Positions 1 to 7,209 of a DNA stretch of 64,000 nucleotides are shown piece by piece. Where the stretch lies: assembly GCF_001995255.1 (NCBI RefSeq), contig NZ_MUZR01000010.1, positions 1-64,000 of the forward strand, in the 5' to 3' direction. The number at the start of each line of letters is the position of its first letter. Position 1 is the first letter of the stretch. A program made the position numbers and the translations under genes. Source of the DNA: Thioalkalivibrio halophilus. GTDB taxonomy: Bacteria; Pseudomonadota; Gammaproteobacteria; Ectothiorhodospirales; Ectothiorhodospiraceae. The notes beneath the pieces were generated by a model. The model ran no database searches and was not told the DNA's origin. It worked only from the letters and a program-made list of their open reading frames with translations.

Positions 1-1
1 C

Positions 2-202
2 GCGCGCGAGGCTGCCCTGTCCACGGAGTCGGCGCGTTCGCGTGCCGCCGCCGGGGTCGGTTCGGTGGCGGAGGCGGCGGCGCTGGCGGTGGCCGGCGAC
101 GGGGCGCGCCTGCTGCTGCCGCGGCGGCTCTCCGCGCGGGCGAGCTGCGCGGTCGCGGTGCGCACGGTGAACGGGACGGACAAGCTTTTCGAGGAGGGAT
201 GA
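2..202 (+). CDS. Cobalamin biosynthesis protein, CobE/CbiG C-terminal part (5' end outside window)
   Basis: The window opens inside this gene and 66 codons remain before TGA at 200-202. The tail contains [15 protein letters not shown] followed by an Arg-Leu-Leu-Leu-Pro stretch, the glycine-rich signature of CobE and the CbiG C-terminal domain. The family takes part in ring contraction or nearby steps of corrin ring synthesis. The stop overlaps the ATGATG start of cobM, so the two are probably translated together. The missing N-terminus prevents a choice between a stand-alone CobE and a CbiG or CobJ fusion. Confidence 0.7.
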   Translation, partial: AREAALSTESARSRAAAGVGSVAEAAALAVAGDGARLLLPRRLSARASCAVAVRTVNGTDKLFEEG

Positions 203-966
203 TGACGGTTCATTTTGTCGGAGCGGGGCCGGGTGCGGCCGATCTGCTGACCTTGCGCGGGCGCGATCGTATCGCGGCCTGCCCGGTGTGCCTGTATGCC
301 GGTTCGCTGGTGCCGGAGGCGGTGCTGGAGCATGCCCCGGAGGGGGCGCGCGTGGTCAACACCGCGCCGCTGACGCTGGACGCGATCATGGAGGAGATCG
401 AACGCGCCCACGCGGCGGGCCAGGACGTGGCGCGCCTGCACTCCGGCGATCTTTCGGTCTACAGCGCGCTGGGCGAGCAGATCCGCCGGCTGGAGGCGGC
501 CGGGATCGATTACAGCATCACGCCCGGCGTGCCGGCGTTCTCTGCCGCCGCCGCGACCCTGGGGCGGGAACTGACGGTGCCGGAGGTGGCGCAGTCGGTG
601 GTGCTGACGCGCACGCCGGGACGGGCGTCCTCCATGCCGGAGCGCGAACGGCTGGCGAGCTTTGCCGCCACCGGGGCGACCCTGGCGATCCACCTGTCGC
701 TGCACAATATCGAGACCGTGGTCGAGGACCTGCGGCCGCACTACGGCTGCGACTGCCCGGTGGCCATCGTCTTCCGTGCCAGCTGGCCGGACGAGACCGT
801 GGTGCGCGGTTCGCTTGGGAATATCGCGGAACGGGCGCAGGCCCTGACCACGCGGCGCTCGGCGCTGATCCTGGTGGGCCCGGCGCTGGACCCGGGCGAT
901 TTCCGCGACAGTGCGCTGTACGACCCGGCGCACGTGCGCCGTTACCGCGGCATGGACGGGGACTGA
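202..966 (+). CDS. cobM: Precorrin-4 C(11)-methyltransferase
   Basis: A cytoplasmic SAM-dependent methyltransferase of the CobM/CbiF type that methylates C-11 of precorrin-4 in corrin ring synthesis. The 254-residue protein fits the family. It opens with [15 protein letters not shown] (residues 6-20, the glycine-rich loop), then [21 protein letters not shown] and [17 protein letters not shown], all characteristic of tetrapyrrole methylases. Two ATGs are adjacent (199 and 202). GAGGAGGG ends at 198, so the ATG at 202 has the better spacing. It overlaps the stop of the preceding CobE/CbiG gene, consistent with a cob operon entering the window from the left. Confidence 0.95.
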   Translation: MTVHFVGAGPGAADLLTLRGRDRIAACPVCLYAGSLVPEAVLEHAPEGARVVNTAPLTLDAIMEEIERAHAAGQDVARLHSGDLSVYSALGEQIRRLEAAGIDYSITPGVPAFSAAAATLGRELTVPEVAQSVVLTRTPGRASSMPERERLASFAATGATLAIHLSLHNIETVVEDLRPHYGCDCPVAIVFRASWPDETVVRGSLGNIAERAQALTTRRSALILVGPALDPGDFRDSALYDPAHVRRYRGMDGD

Positions 967-981
967 ACGCTGGATGCAGGA

Positions 982-995
982 TTGATCTGTATCAA
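982..995 (+). promoter_or_regulatory. FNR/Anr-type box upstream of the cytochrome c peroxidase gene
   Basis: TTGATctgtATCAA is an exact match to the FNR/Anr consensus TTGAT-N4-ATCAA. It lies about 120 bp upstream of the ccp start. Centred at 988.5, it would place a class II start site near 1030. An AT-rich stretch (CAAAAATAC, 1014-1022) sits where the -10 should be. This suggests induction at low oxygen, as known for ccp genes in Pseudomonas. Confidence 0.75.
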
Positions 996-1113
996 TCTTG
1001 TCCAGCATTGGTTCAAAAATACGCCCTTAAGAAGCGGCAGGTCTTTTAGACTGAGTCCATGTGGTGACGGTTTTCCGCCGGGCCGCATCCAGCCCAATAA
1101 GAAGGAGCGAACC

Positions 1114-2115
1114 ATGCAGAAGAAGCGCATTTTCCGGGGCCTGCTCGTCTCGGCCTGTACGGCCGTGGCCCTGGGCCTTTCCGCCCCGACGTTCGCCGGT
1201 GACTACGACCAGTACCGCGACATGTTCGAGCCGCTGCCGGCCCTGCCGCCGATCCCGGCCGACAATTCCCTGACCGACGAGAAAGTGGAGCTGGGCAAGT
1301 TCCTGTTCTTCGAGCCGCGGATCTCCAGCTCGGGCGTGATCTCCTGCGCCACCTGCCACAACCCGGCGCTGGGCTGGGGCGACCGCATCCCGCGCGCAGT
1401 CGGCCACGACGGCCAGGTCGGCGAGCGCAACAGTCCGACGGTGCTGAACTCCGGCTTCTTCGAGGCCCAGTTCTGGGACGGCCGCGAAGATGACCTGGAA
1501 GGCCAGGCCCTGGGTCCGATCCAGGACGCCGTGGAAATGGCGATGCCGCTGGAAGAGGCGATCGCGCGTCTGGAGGAGTTCCCCGAATACATCGATATGT
1601 TCGACGCGGCGTACCCGGATTATGACGGCGACAACGTCGTGAACACCGATCACGTGGCCAAGGCCCTGGCCTCGTTCCAGCGCACCCTGAATACGCCGAA
1701 CTCCGATCTGGACCGCTGGCTGGTGGGTGACGAGGATGCGATGACCGAGCAGCAGAAGCGCGGCATGGCCCTGTTCGCGGACAACGGCTGCGTGGCCTGT
1801 CATCGCGGCCCGGCGCTGACGGACTCGAACTTCCACCAGATCCAGGTGCCCGGTTCCGAGGACAAGGGGCGCTATCTGGTGACCGGGGAGGAACGCGACA
1901 AGTACGCCTTCAAGACCCCGACGTTGCGCAACGTGGCCCTGACCTACCCCTACATGAACAATGGCGAGACGGAAACGCTCAAGGAAGCCATTGAGATCAT
2001 GGGGCAGGAGATGCTGGACACCGACTTCACGGAAGACGAGCTGGAAGACATCGAGGCGTTCATGCATGCCCTGACCGGCGAGATGCCTGATATCACCATC
2101 CCGGCCCTGCCGTGA
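1114..2115 (+). CDS. Dihaem cytochrome c peroxidase (CcpA/MauG family)
   Basis: A periplasmic dihaem peroxidase that reduces hydrogen peroxide with electrons from small c-type cytochromes. The 333-residue precursor has a signal peptide (residues 1-29, cleavage after TFA-G). Haem sites are CATCH at 78-82 and CVACH at 226-230. Conserved family stretches include NSPTVLNSGFF, FWDGRE, ALASFQRTL and YAFKTPTLRNVALTYPYMNNG. The ATG at 1114 is preceded by AAGGAG. A TTG 132 bp upstream is in frame but overlaps the FNR box and would place the signal peptide internally. A strong terminator follows. MauG-type tryptophan modification is less likely without methylamine genes nearby. Confidence 0.93.
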   Translation: MQKKRIFRGLLVSACTAVALGLSAPTFAGDYDQYRDMFEPLPALPPIPADNSLTDEKVELGKFLFFEPRISSSGVISCATCHNPALGWGDRIPRAVGHDGQVGERNSPTVLNSGFFEAQFWDGREDDLEGQALGPIQDAVEMAMPLEEAIARLEEFPEYIDMFDAAYPDYDGDNVVNTDHVAKALASFQRTLNTPNSDLDRWLVGDEDAMTEQQKRGMALFADNGCVACHRGPALTDSNFHQIQVPGSEDKGRYLVTGEERDKYAFKTPTLRNVALTYPYMNNGETETLKEAIEIMGQEMLDTDFTEDELEDIEAFMHALTGEMPDITIPALP

Positions 2116-2165
2116 TGCACGGGGGGTCGCGCAGCGCCTGAGCGTTGATGCGAATCCCTGCATCG

Positions 2166-2197
2166 AAGCCCCCTCCATGCGTGGAGGGGGCTTTTTT
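2166..2197 (+). terminator. Rho-independent terminator of the peroxidase gene
   Basis: AAGCCCCCTCC and GGAGGGGGCTT pair around a short loop and are followed by six T residues. It sits 50 bp past the ccp stop and before the convergent DUF4399 gene. No T run follows on the minus strand, so it acts mainly in the plus direction. Confidence 0.92.
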
Positions 2198-2228
2198 GTG
2201 CGTTATGGAGCCCGTGTGGCCGTAACGG

Positions 2229-2678
2229 TTATTCGACGGTGATGGTGATCTCTTCGGAGACCAGTGGGGGATCGAAGCTGATATGGCGGTAGTCCATGAA
2301 CAGGAGCTGCAGGGTGTGAGTCCCGGGCTCCAGCTCGATTTCCCCTTCGGTCTGGCCACCTCCGAAGTGGTGCTTGTGATCGGTGAATGGCAGGGAGGCG
2401 TCGAGATCAACCTCGTCCAGTGGTTTGTTCACGAGCAGGTGATGATGACCGGTGTCGTCGGCCTCCACACCAGCCGGAGCGATGCCCATGCCACGCAGGC
2501 CCATCTGGACGTGTACCGGGCCTTCCACGGTGTCACCGTCCTGCGGGCTGATGAAATAGACCTCGGCATCCTCCGGGGCGGCGATACGTTCGAGGTCGGC
2601 AAGGGCCCCGGAGGCCAGGGCCAGTCCGCCGGCCAGGAGGGCCAGGCTGGATACTCGGGGAAACGGGAAGCTTCTCAT
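2229..2678 (-). CDS. DUF4399 periplasmic protein
   Basis: A 149-residue exported protein of unknown role. After a signal peptide (residues 1-27, ending SGALA) comes the DUF4399 pattern: VYFISPQDGDTV, GVEADDTGHHHLLVN, HKHHFGGGQTE and LEPGTHTLQLLF. The histidine clusters (GHHHLL, HKHHFGGG) could bind metal, but this is a guess. The ATG at 2678 has AAGGAA at good spacing; an in-frame ATG at 2699 has no ribosome binding site. It is transcribed toward ccp and divergently from gltX. Confidence 0.82.
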   Translation of the reverse strand: MRSFPFPRVSSLALLAGGLALASGALADLERIAAPEDAEVYFISPQDGDTVEGPVHVQMGLRGMGIAPAGVEADDTGHHHLLVNKPLDEVDLDASLPFTDHKHHFGGGQTEGEIELEPGTHTLQLLFMDYRHISFDPPLVSEEITITVE

Positions 2679-2809
2679 GGCAGTTCCTTGGATCCGCATT
2701 CGGGTCTGCTGGGGGTTCCATTCGAGTGTAGTCCATGAAAGGCGTATGGGGTCGGGTCGTTCTGCTACCCTAGGCGGCCCTTTTGACTACCGGAAGCGAG
2801 TGTTCGCGC

Positions 2810-4216
2810 ATGGCCTTTCGTACCCGTTTTGCCCCCAGCCCGACCGGTTATCTGCACATCGGCGGTGCCCGCACCGCGCTGTTCTCCTGGCTGTACGCCC
2901 GTCACCACGGTGGCGAATTCGTGCTGCGCATCGAGGACACCGATCTCGAACGCAGCAGCGCGGAATCGGTGAACGCGATCCTCGAGGGCATGAACTGGCT
3001 GGGGCTGACCTATGACCACGGCCCGTTCTACCAGACCGAGCATTTCGACCGGTACCGCGAGGTGATCGACCAGCTCCTGGCCTCCGGGCACGCCTATCGC
3101 TGCTACTGCACGAAGGAAGAGCTGGATGCGATGCGCGAGGAACAGAAGGCACGCAAGGAAAAGCCTCGCTACGATGGCCGCTGCCGTGCGCGTACCGAAC
3201 CGCGCGAGGGCGTGGATCCGGTGATCCGTTTCCGCACCCCGGACGAGGGCGCGACCGTCGTTGATGACATGGTGCGCGGCAAGGTAGCGTTCCAGAACAG
3301 CGAACTGGATGACCTGATCATTGCCCGCTCCGATGGTTCGCCGACTTACAACCTCACGGTGGTGGTGGACGACATGGACATGGGCATCAGCCATGTGGTG
3401 CGTGGCGATGACCACCTGAACAATACCCCGCGTCAGATCAATATCCTCAAGGCCCTGGGTGTGGAGCCGCCGCGCTACGGCCACCTGCCGATGATCATGG
3501 GCCCGGACGGCGCCAAGCTGTCCAAGCGCCACGGGGCGGTGTCGGTGATGCAGTTCCGCGAGGAGGGCTACCTGCCCGAGGCGCTGCTGAACTATCTGGT
3601 GCGTCTGGGCTGGGCCCACGGGGACCAGGAGATCTTTTCGCTGGACGAGCTGGTGCGGCTGTTCGATATCGAGGACGTCAATCAGTCGGCCTCGGCCATC
3701 AACCCCGACAAGCTGCTGTGGCTGAATCAGCACTACATCAAGAGCCTTGACCCCGACCATGTGGCGCTGGAGCTGGGCTGGCACCTGGGCCAGCTGGGCG
3801 TGGACCCCGCCGAGGGGCCGGAACTGCGGCAGGTGGTGCTGGCGCAGCGGGAGCGGGCGCGTACGCTGCGCGAGATGGCCGAGAACAGCGTGTATTTCTA
3901 TCGCGACTTCGACGAATACGATCCGAAGGCCGAGCGCAAGCAGTTGACGCCGGAGGCCCGCGAGGTACTGCAAACCCTGCACGACGGCTTCAGTGCCCTG
4001 GGCGCCTGGGACAAGGAGGCACTGCACGAGGTGGTGCAGCATACGGCCGAACGCCTCGACCTCAAGCTCGGGAAGGTTGCTCAGCCATTGCGTGTGGCGC
4101 TGACGGGCGGTACTGTATCGCCTCCGATCGACGACACGCTCGTACTGATCGGGCGCGAGCGCTCGCTGGAACGGATCGAGCGGGCCATCGCGAAGATTTC
4201 CGCGCAAGCGGGTTGA
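2810..4216 (+). CDS. gltX: Glutamyl-tRNA synthetase
   Basis: A cytoplasmic class I aminoacyl-tRNA synthetase that charges tRNA-Glu. The 468-residue protein has the HIGH signature as [13 protein letters not shown] (HIGG at 16-19) and the KMSKS signature as KLSKR at 236-240. CYCTKEELD lies in the zinc/insert region. The length matches bacterial GltX. The ATG at 2810 gives the normal N-terminus [13 protein letters not shown]; a TTG 27 bp upstream is poorer. The next tRNA but one downstream is tRNA-Glu. The GltX stop codon lies inside the -35 box of the tRNA-Ala promoter. Confidence 0.98.
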   Translation: MAFRTRFAPSPTGYLHIGGARTALFSWLYARHHGGEFVLRIEDTDLERSSAESVNAILEGMNWLGLTYDHGPFYQTEHFDRYREVIDQLLASGHAYRCYCTKEELDAMREEQKARKEKPRYDGRCRARTEPREGVDPVIRFRTPDEGATVVDDMVRGKVAFQNSELDDLIIARSDGSPTYNLTVVVDDMDMGISHVVRGDDHLNNTPRQINILKALGVEPPRYGHLPMIMGPDGAKLSKRHGAVSVMQFREEGYLPEALLNYLVRLGWAHGDQEIFSLDELVRLFDIEDVNQSASAINPDKLLWLNQHYIKSLDPDHVALELGWHLGQLGVDPAEGPELRQVVLAQRERARTLREMAENSVYFYRDFDEYDPKAERKQLTPEAREVLQTLHDGFSALGAWDKEALHEVVQHTAERLDLKLGKVAQPLRVALTGGTVSPPIDDTLVLIGRERSLERIERAIAKISAQAG

Positions 4217-4241
4217 CAGAAAAAAGGGGTGTGGCTACATT
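4213..4241 (+). promoter_or_regulatory. Sigma-70 promoter of the tRNA-Ala unit
   Basis: TTGACA (4213-4218), a 17 bp spacer and TACATT (4236-4241) form a near-consensus promoter. The -35 box overlaps the gltX stop codon. The expected start near 4248 is 12 bp upstream of the tRNA, with a GC-rich discriminator (GCACCTCGCC) typical of stringently controlled stable-RNA promoters. Confidence 0.8.
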
Positions 4242-4259
4242 ACGCACCTCGCCGGTTAC

Positions 4260-4335
4260 GGGGCCATAGCTCAGCTGGGAGAGCGCCTGCATGGCATGCA
4301 GGAGGTCGGCGGTTCGATCCCGCCTGGCTCCACCA
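4260..4335 (+). tRNA. tRNA-Ala (GGC)
   Basis: A 76-nt cloverleaf. The acceptor GGGGCCA pairs with TGGCTCC (one G-U). The D arm is GCTCAGCTGGGAGAGC. The anticodon loop ATGGCAT gives anticodon GGC, the T arm carries GGTTCGATCC, and CCA is encoded. Confidence 0.97.
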
Positions 4336-4359
4336 TTACGGCGAATGGCAGGATCAGCG

Positions 4360-4587
4360 ATGCATCGTTTTGGAATGATCTCCATCTACGTTGGGCTGGT
4401 TTTGTCGATTGTGGGATTGTTCGGCGGTTTCGGGTTGATGTTTGCCGGTGAGCAGACATGGTCCAAGCCACTGGTCGCAATGGTCCCGCTGGGGTTCCTG
4501 CTGGTTTTCAACGGTGTGGTGACAACCATCCTGCATCGTCCGAAAGGCAGCCGCGGAAGTGAAAGGCCGCAAGGACCTCCTGACTAG
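4360..4587 (+). CDS. Small two-helix membrane protein of unknown function
   Basis: A 75-residue predicted membrane protein lying wholly between tRNA-Ala and tRNA-Glu. Two hydrophobic helices (about residues 6-28 and 38-58) are separated by GEQTWSKP, and the tail is basic and polar. The ATG at 4360 has AGGA seven bases upstream; an earlier in-frame ATG at 4345 lacks a site. I do not recognise a family. Since the only strong promoter seen is that of tRNA-Ala, the ORF is probably carried on the tRNA transcript. The clean helix pattern makes it more convincing than a chance ORF. Confidence 0.55.
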   Translation: MHRFGMISIYVGLVLSIVGLFGGFGLMFAGEQTWSKPLVAMVPLGFLLVFNGVVTTILHRPKGSRGSERPQGPPD

Positions 4588-4611
4588 TTTGCAACATGAC
4601 GTTGCCTCTGC

Positions 4612-4687
4612 GTCCCCATCGTCTAGAGGCCTAGGACACTGCCCTTTCACGGCAGCGACCGGGGTTCGAATCCCCGTGGGGACGCCA
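4612..4687 (+). tRNA. tRNA-Glu (TTC)
   Basis: A 76-nt cloverleaf. The acceptor GTCCCCA pairs with TGGGGAC. The anticodon stem-loop CTGCC-CTTTCAC-GGCAG gives anticodon TTC. The T arm is CGGGGTTCGAATCCCCG and CCA is encoded. It is the substrate of the upstream gltX product. Confidence 0.97.
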
Positions 4688-4695
4688 TATTCCGG

Positions 4696-4732
4696 AGGCC
4701 CGGATCCAGTACCGCTGGATCCGGGCCTTTTT
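4696..4732 (+). terminator. Rho-independent terminator after tRNA-Glu
   Basis: AGGCCCGGATCCAG and CTGGATCCGGGCCT form a 14-bp stem with a short loop, followed by TTTTT. It begins 9 bp after the tRNA CCA end and closes the tRNA-Ala / small ORF / tRNA-Glu unit. Confidence 0.93.
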
Positions 4733-4753
4733 CGTTCTGGTCCGGAATCGGAA

Positions 4754-5203
4754 TCAGCCGCCGAAGATCTTTTTCTTCCAGCGCGACAGCCAGCCCCCTT
4801 CCAGGATCGGTCGGACATAGGGGACATAGTCGAGGTCATCGCGTTTGATGTGGTTCATCAACCACAGGCCCAGATCGGAGCGGATCTTGCGCGCCACGCC
4901 GAACGTGTCGTGCCCCTGTTCCAGTTCTCCGCGCAGCTTCTCGATGCGTGCGGCAAAGGCCTCGTGCACCTTGCGGTGGGCATCCAGGGCCGGGTAACCG
5001 GCCTTCTCCATCAGGCCCTCTTCGAACACCAGGTGGGACGAGGTGTAGTCGAGCAGTCCGTCCACCACCTCGCGCACTTCCTGTTCGTTCTCGGTGGCGA
5101 TCGCATGTTCGGTCTGCTGCAGGTATTCGAAGATCCGCTTGTGCTGTTCGTCGATCACATCCAGGCCGAGTTCCAGATTGGAGCTCCAGTTGAGGCTGGT
5201 CAT
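4754..5203 (-). CDS. Bacteriohemerythrin
   Basis: A soluble non-haem di-iron O2-binding protein of 149 residues with the full ligand set: H21 (DEQHKRIF), H57 and E61 (HLVFE), H76 and H80 (HRKVH), H118 and D123 (HIKRDD). It probably stores, senses or delivers oxygen. An ATG at 5203 with AAGGG upstream is preferred; a GTG at 5212 is too close to the site. A FNR/Anr-type box lies about 100 bp upstream, fitting a role under oxygen limitation. A candidate small RNA gene ends just upstream on the same strand. Confidence 0.92.
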   Translation of the reverse strand: MTSLNWSSNLELGLDVIDEQHKRIFEYLQQTEHAIATENEQEVREVVDGLLDYTSSHLVFEEGLMEKAGYPALDAHRKVHEAFAARIEKLRGELEQGHDTFGVARKIRSDLGLWLMNHIKRDDLDYVPYVRPILEGGWLSRWKKKIFGG

Positions 5204-5300
5204 GGGGAACACCCTTTCCGATAGTGGAGAGATAACCCTCTACCGTGTAACAGAATGAGCCGGGTTGCGCATCGCAGACGGGATCCGGACCGCTTCTTTG

Positions 5301-5314
5301 TTGATCCGTGTCAA
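5301..5314 (-). promoter_or_regulatory. FNR/Anr/Dnr-type box upstream of hemerythrin
   Basis: TTGATccgtGTCAA (read on plus) matches the Anr/Dnr form TTGAT-N4-GTCAA and is one base from the FNR consensus. It is centred about 104 bp upstream of the hemerythrin ATG on the minus strand. No convincing -10 is seen 30 bp downstream, so the promoter geometry is uncertain. Confidence 0.6.
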
Positions 5315-5341
5315 TTGAAGGGGCGGCGGATGGGAAGGGCG

Positions 5342-5371
5342 AAAAAAAGAAGCCCGGCCGGAAGCCGGGCT
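5342..5371 (-). terminator. Rho-independent terminator on the minus strand
   Basis: AGCCCGGC and GCCGGGCT (arms 5351-5358 and 5364-5371) are followed, reading on minus, by a T-rich run (seven A at 5342-5348 on plus). No recognisable protein gene ends here, so it terminates either a small RNA or an unrecognised short transcript. Confidence 0.85.
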
Positions 5372-5556
5372 CAAAGTACTGAAACAACCGTGTGACGGAG
5401 GGAGTCGGTTGTCTCGGTGTACCGGTCGGGGACCGGGTCAACACCATGCAGTGGCCACATCGTGACCGGGGTTACGGAAACACCCGTGGAGAGTTTTTCG
5501 TCACCACTCGTTAGCTGTGACGGGATAACCGGAGAGAGGTTCCGGTTGCGGGTGCG
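5342..5556 (-). ncRNA. Candidate structured small RNA
   Basis: This roughly 215-nt minus-strand stretch ends in the strong terminator at 5342-5371. It is preceded by a possible promoter: TTCACC (plus GGTGAA 5587-5592), an 18 bp spacer and TGTATC (plus GATACA 5563-5568). Within it several local stems can be drawn: AACCGGA/TCCGGTT, CGTCAC/GTGACG, GGTC/GACC and CAACCG/CGGTTG. A 67-codon ORF covers the span, but its start lies upstream of the putative transcription start and its sequence looks non-protein. I do not recognise a known RNA family. No gene is seen on either strand of 5213-5611 apart from this candidate and the FNR-type box. Confidence 0.4.
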
Positions 5557-5611
5557 ACATGCGATACAGTTCACGGTTTCTCTGGCGGTGAATCAATACG
5601 GAACGACGGAC

Positions 5612-6232
5612 ATGCGCGGACTGGAACAGATCCCCTGGCTTTACGATGGCTTCATGGTGCTGGCCGATGCGCTGGGCCTGCGTCGCTGGCGGATGCGCCT
5701 GGTATCCGGGGCCCGGGGACGGATCCTGGAGGTCGGTTGCGGAACCGGGCGCAATCTGCCGCTGTATCCGCAGGGGGCGGAAGTCATCGGCGTGGAGCCG
5801 GACTTCCTCGCGTTGCGGAGTGCGCGACGCCGCGCCCCCGGGGTGCCGCTGGTGGTGGCCCGCGCCGAGGCCCTGCCGTTCGTCGAGGGGCAGTTCGATG
5901 CGGTGGTATCCGGGCTGGTGTTCTGTTCGGTGCAGGATCCGCCGGCTGCTCTGGGCGAGGTGCGCCGGGTCCTGCGGGCAGACGGGGAACTGCGGATGCT
6001 GGAGCACGTGCGGCATACACGGCCGATGCTCGCCCGCATGCAGGACCGGGTGCAGCCGGCCTGGACCTGCGTGGCGGGGGGCTGTCATCCCAACCGGGAT
6101 ACCGAGGCGAGCGTGGAGGCGGCAGGGTTTGCCATCGATCCGCAGGATCGGGTCGCGCGGGGCGTGATGCGGCGGTTCACGGCGCGCCCGGTGGCAGAGG
6201 CAAAGATGGCCGGAGACGAGGCTCAAGGATGA
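5612..6232 (+). CDS. Class I SAM-dependent methyltransferase
   Basis: A 206-residue methyltransferase of the UbiE/Methyltransf_11 type. Motif I is ILEVGCGTGRNLPLY (about residues 38-52), the acidic post-motif residue lies in VIGVEPD, and FDAVVSGLVFCSVQDPPAALGEVRRVL gives motifs II-III. The substrate cannot be read from sequence; small-molecule or quinone/lipid methylation is usual for this group. The ATG at 5612 begins the conserved region; upstream in-frame codons cover the candidate sRNA and its promoter and are unlikely to be translated. No clear ribosome binding site is seen. Confidence 0.8.
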   Translation: MRGLEQIPWLYDGFMVLADALGLRRWRMRLVSGARGRILEVGCGTGRNLPLYPQGAEVIGVEPDFLALRSARRRAPGVPLVVARAEALPFVEGQFDAVVSGLVFCSVQDPPAALGEVRRVLRADGELRMLEHVRHTRPMLARMQDRVQPAWTCVAGGCHPNRDTEASVEAAGFAIDPQDRVARGVMRRFTARPVAEAKMAGDEAQG

Positions 6233-6306
6233 CCGGGACCTGCCGTTAGCGCCGGTGCGGGCGGTTTGTGTATTCGGAAGTGCCCGCCAATGCGAAGGAG
6301 GTGCCC

Positions 6307-6537
6307 ATGGATGTCAATGCAGCGGTTTCTCAATCCGTGCAGCTGCAGCAGGCAAACCTGATGCAGCAGAAGGATATCGCGGTGATGAATCGTGCCATGG
6401 AGGCCGAAGAGGCTGCGGTGACGCAGTTGATCGAAGGCATGCCCGAAACTTTGGGGAATGCCGGTGTGCAGGCGACGGCCGGCGCGGCAGAGGCGTTGCC
6501 CGACAACGTCGGTACGCTGGTCAACACCACGGCCTGA
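6307..6537 (+). CDS. YjfB-like putative motility protein
   Basis: A 76-residue protein resembling the YjfB family, described as a putative motility protein. It opens MDVNAAVSQSVQLQQANLMQQKD, a Gln-rich helix, and continues with an IAVMNRAMEAEEAAVTQLI helix. A very strong site (GAAGGAGGTG) precedes the ATG at 6307. The transcript ends in the hairpin at 6546-6575, so it is probably monocistronic. No flagellar or chemotaxis gene is in the window, so any motility role is by family name only. Confidence 0.65.
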   Translation: MDVNAAVSQSVQLQQANLMQQKDIAVMNRAMEAEEAAVTQLIEGMPETLGNAGVQATAGAAEALPDNVGTLVNTTA

Positions 6538-6545
6538 AGGCAGTC

Positions 6546-6575
6546 TCGGAGACTCGGCTCGGGTCTCCGAATTTT
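6546..6575 (+). terminator. Rho-independent terminator after the YjfB-like gene
   Basis: TCGGAGAC and GTCTCCGA form an 8-bp stem with a 9-nt loop, followed by ATTTT. It starts 8 bp after the stop codon. Confidence 0.8.
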
Positions 6576-6597
6576 CCCGGGCGGTTGCTGCGGGCAG

Positions 6598-7209
6598 CTA
6601 CTGCCGCTGCGCTTCGAATTCGATGATCAGTTCCACCGTGTCCCCCACGATGTCCCGGATCAGACCGTAGTCCATGCCGAAGTCGCTGCGCTGGAATTCG
6701 CCCCGCATCGAGGCGCCCAGCACGTAGGGGCGGGAGAAGATGCCGCCCAGCGGAAACGGGTAGCGTCCGACCTTGTTGATGGTTACGTCCAGGGTGATCG
6801 GCCGGGTTTCGCCCAGCAGTTCCAGATCACCGGTCAGCTGCCCGCTGTCCTCCCCGGTGGGTTCGTAGTCCGTGGCGATGAAGCGCATCTCCGGATGGTT
6901 TTCCACGTCGAGGAAGTCATCGCTGCGCAGATGATCGTCGCGTTCCTCGTGGTTGGAGAACACGCTGTCGGTCTGTACCACGAAGTACCCTTCTCCCAGC
7001 TCGCCCGTGTCCGGATCGAACATGAAGGCCCCCTCGGCCTCGAGGAACATGCCGAGCACCCGGGCGTATCCGGCATGATCCACCAGAAACCCGACCGCGA
7101 AGTGCTCGGTGTCGATCTCCCATTCGTCCATCGCCAGGCTGGCGCCGGGCAACATCCACGCCAGGGTCAACAGGGCCGTGGCGGCCAGGGTGGGGAATCG
7201 ATGGCTCAT
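6598..7209 (-). CDS. YceI-family periplasmic lipid-binding protein
   Basis: A 203-residue secreted protein with a signal peptide (residues 1-26, ending GASLA). The YceI lipocalin-like barrel follows: WEIDTEHFAVGFLVDHAGYARVLG, VQTDSVFSNHEERDDHLRSDDFLDVENHPEMRF, LTGDLELLGETRPITLDV and the terminal FGMDYGLIRDIVGDTVELIIEFEA. The family binds isoprenoid-like molecules such as polyprenyl pyrophosphate. Its ATG (7207-7209, with GGAGGAGA upstream) overlaps the TGA of the CDP-alcohol phosphatidyltransferase gene, so the two are translationally coupled. This suggests the barrel handles a lipid related to that enzyme's substrate or product. Confidence 0.9.
   Translation of the reverse strand: MSHRFPTLAATALLTLAWMLPGASLAMDEWEIDTEHFAVGFLVDHAGYARVLGMFLEAEGAFMFDPDTGELGEGYFVVQTDSVFSNHEERDDHLRSDDFLDVENHPEMRFIATDYEPTGEDSGQLTGDLELLGETRPITLDVTINKVGRYPFPLGGIFSRPYVLGASMRGEFQRSDFGMDYGLIRDIVGDTVELIIEFEAQRQ

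Noticed and set aside
5371-5574. A 67-codon minus-strand ORF over the candidate small RNA
   Set aside because: Its start lies upstream of the likely transcription start, it lacks a ribosome binding site, and the protein shows no fold-like pattern. A structured RNA fits better, though a peptide cannot be excluded.
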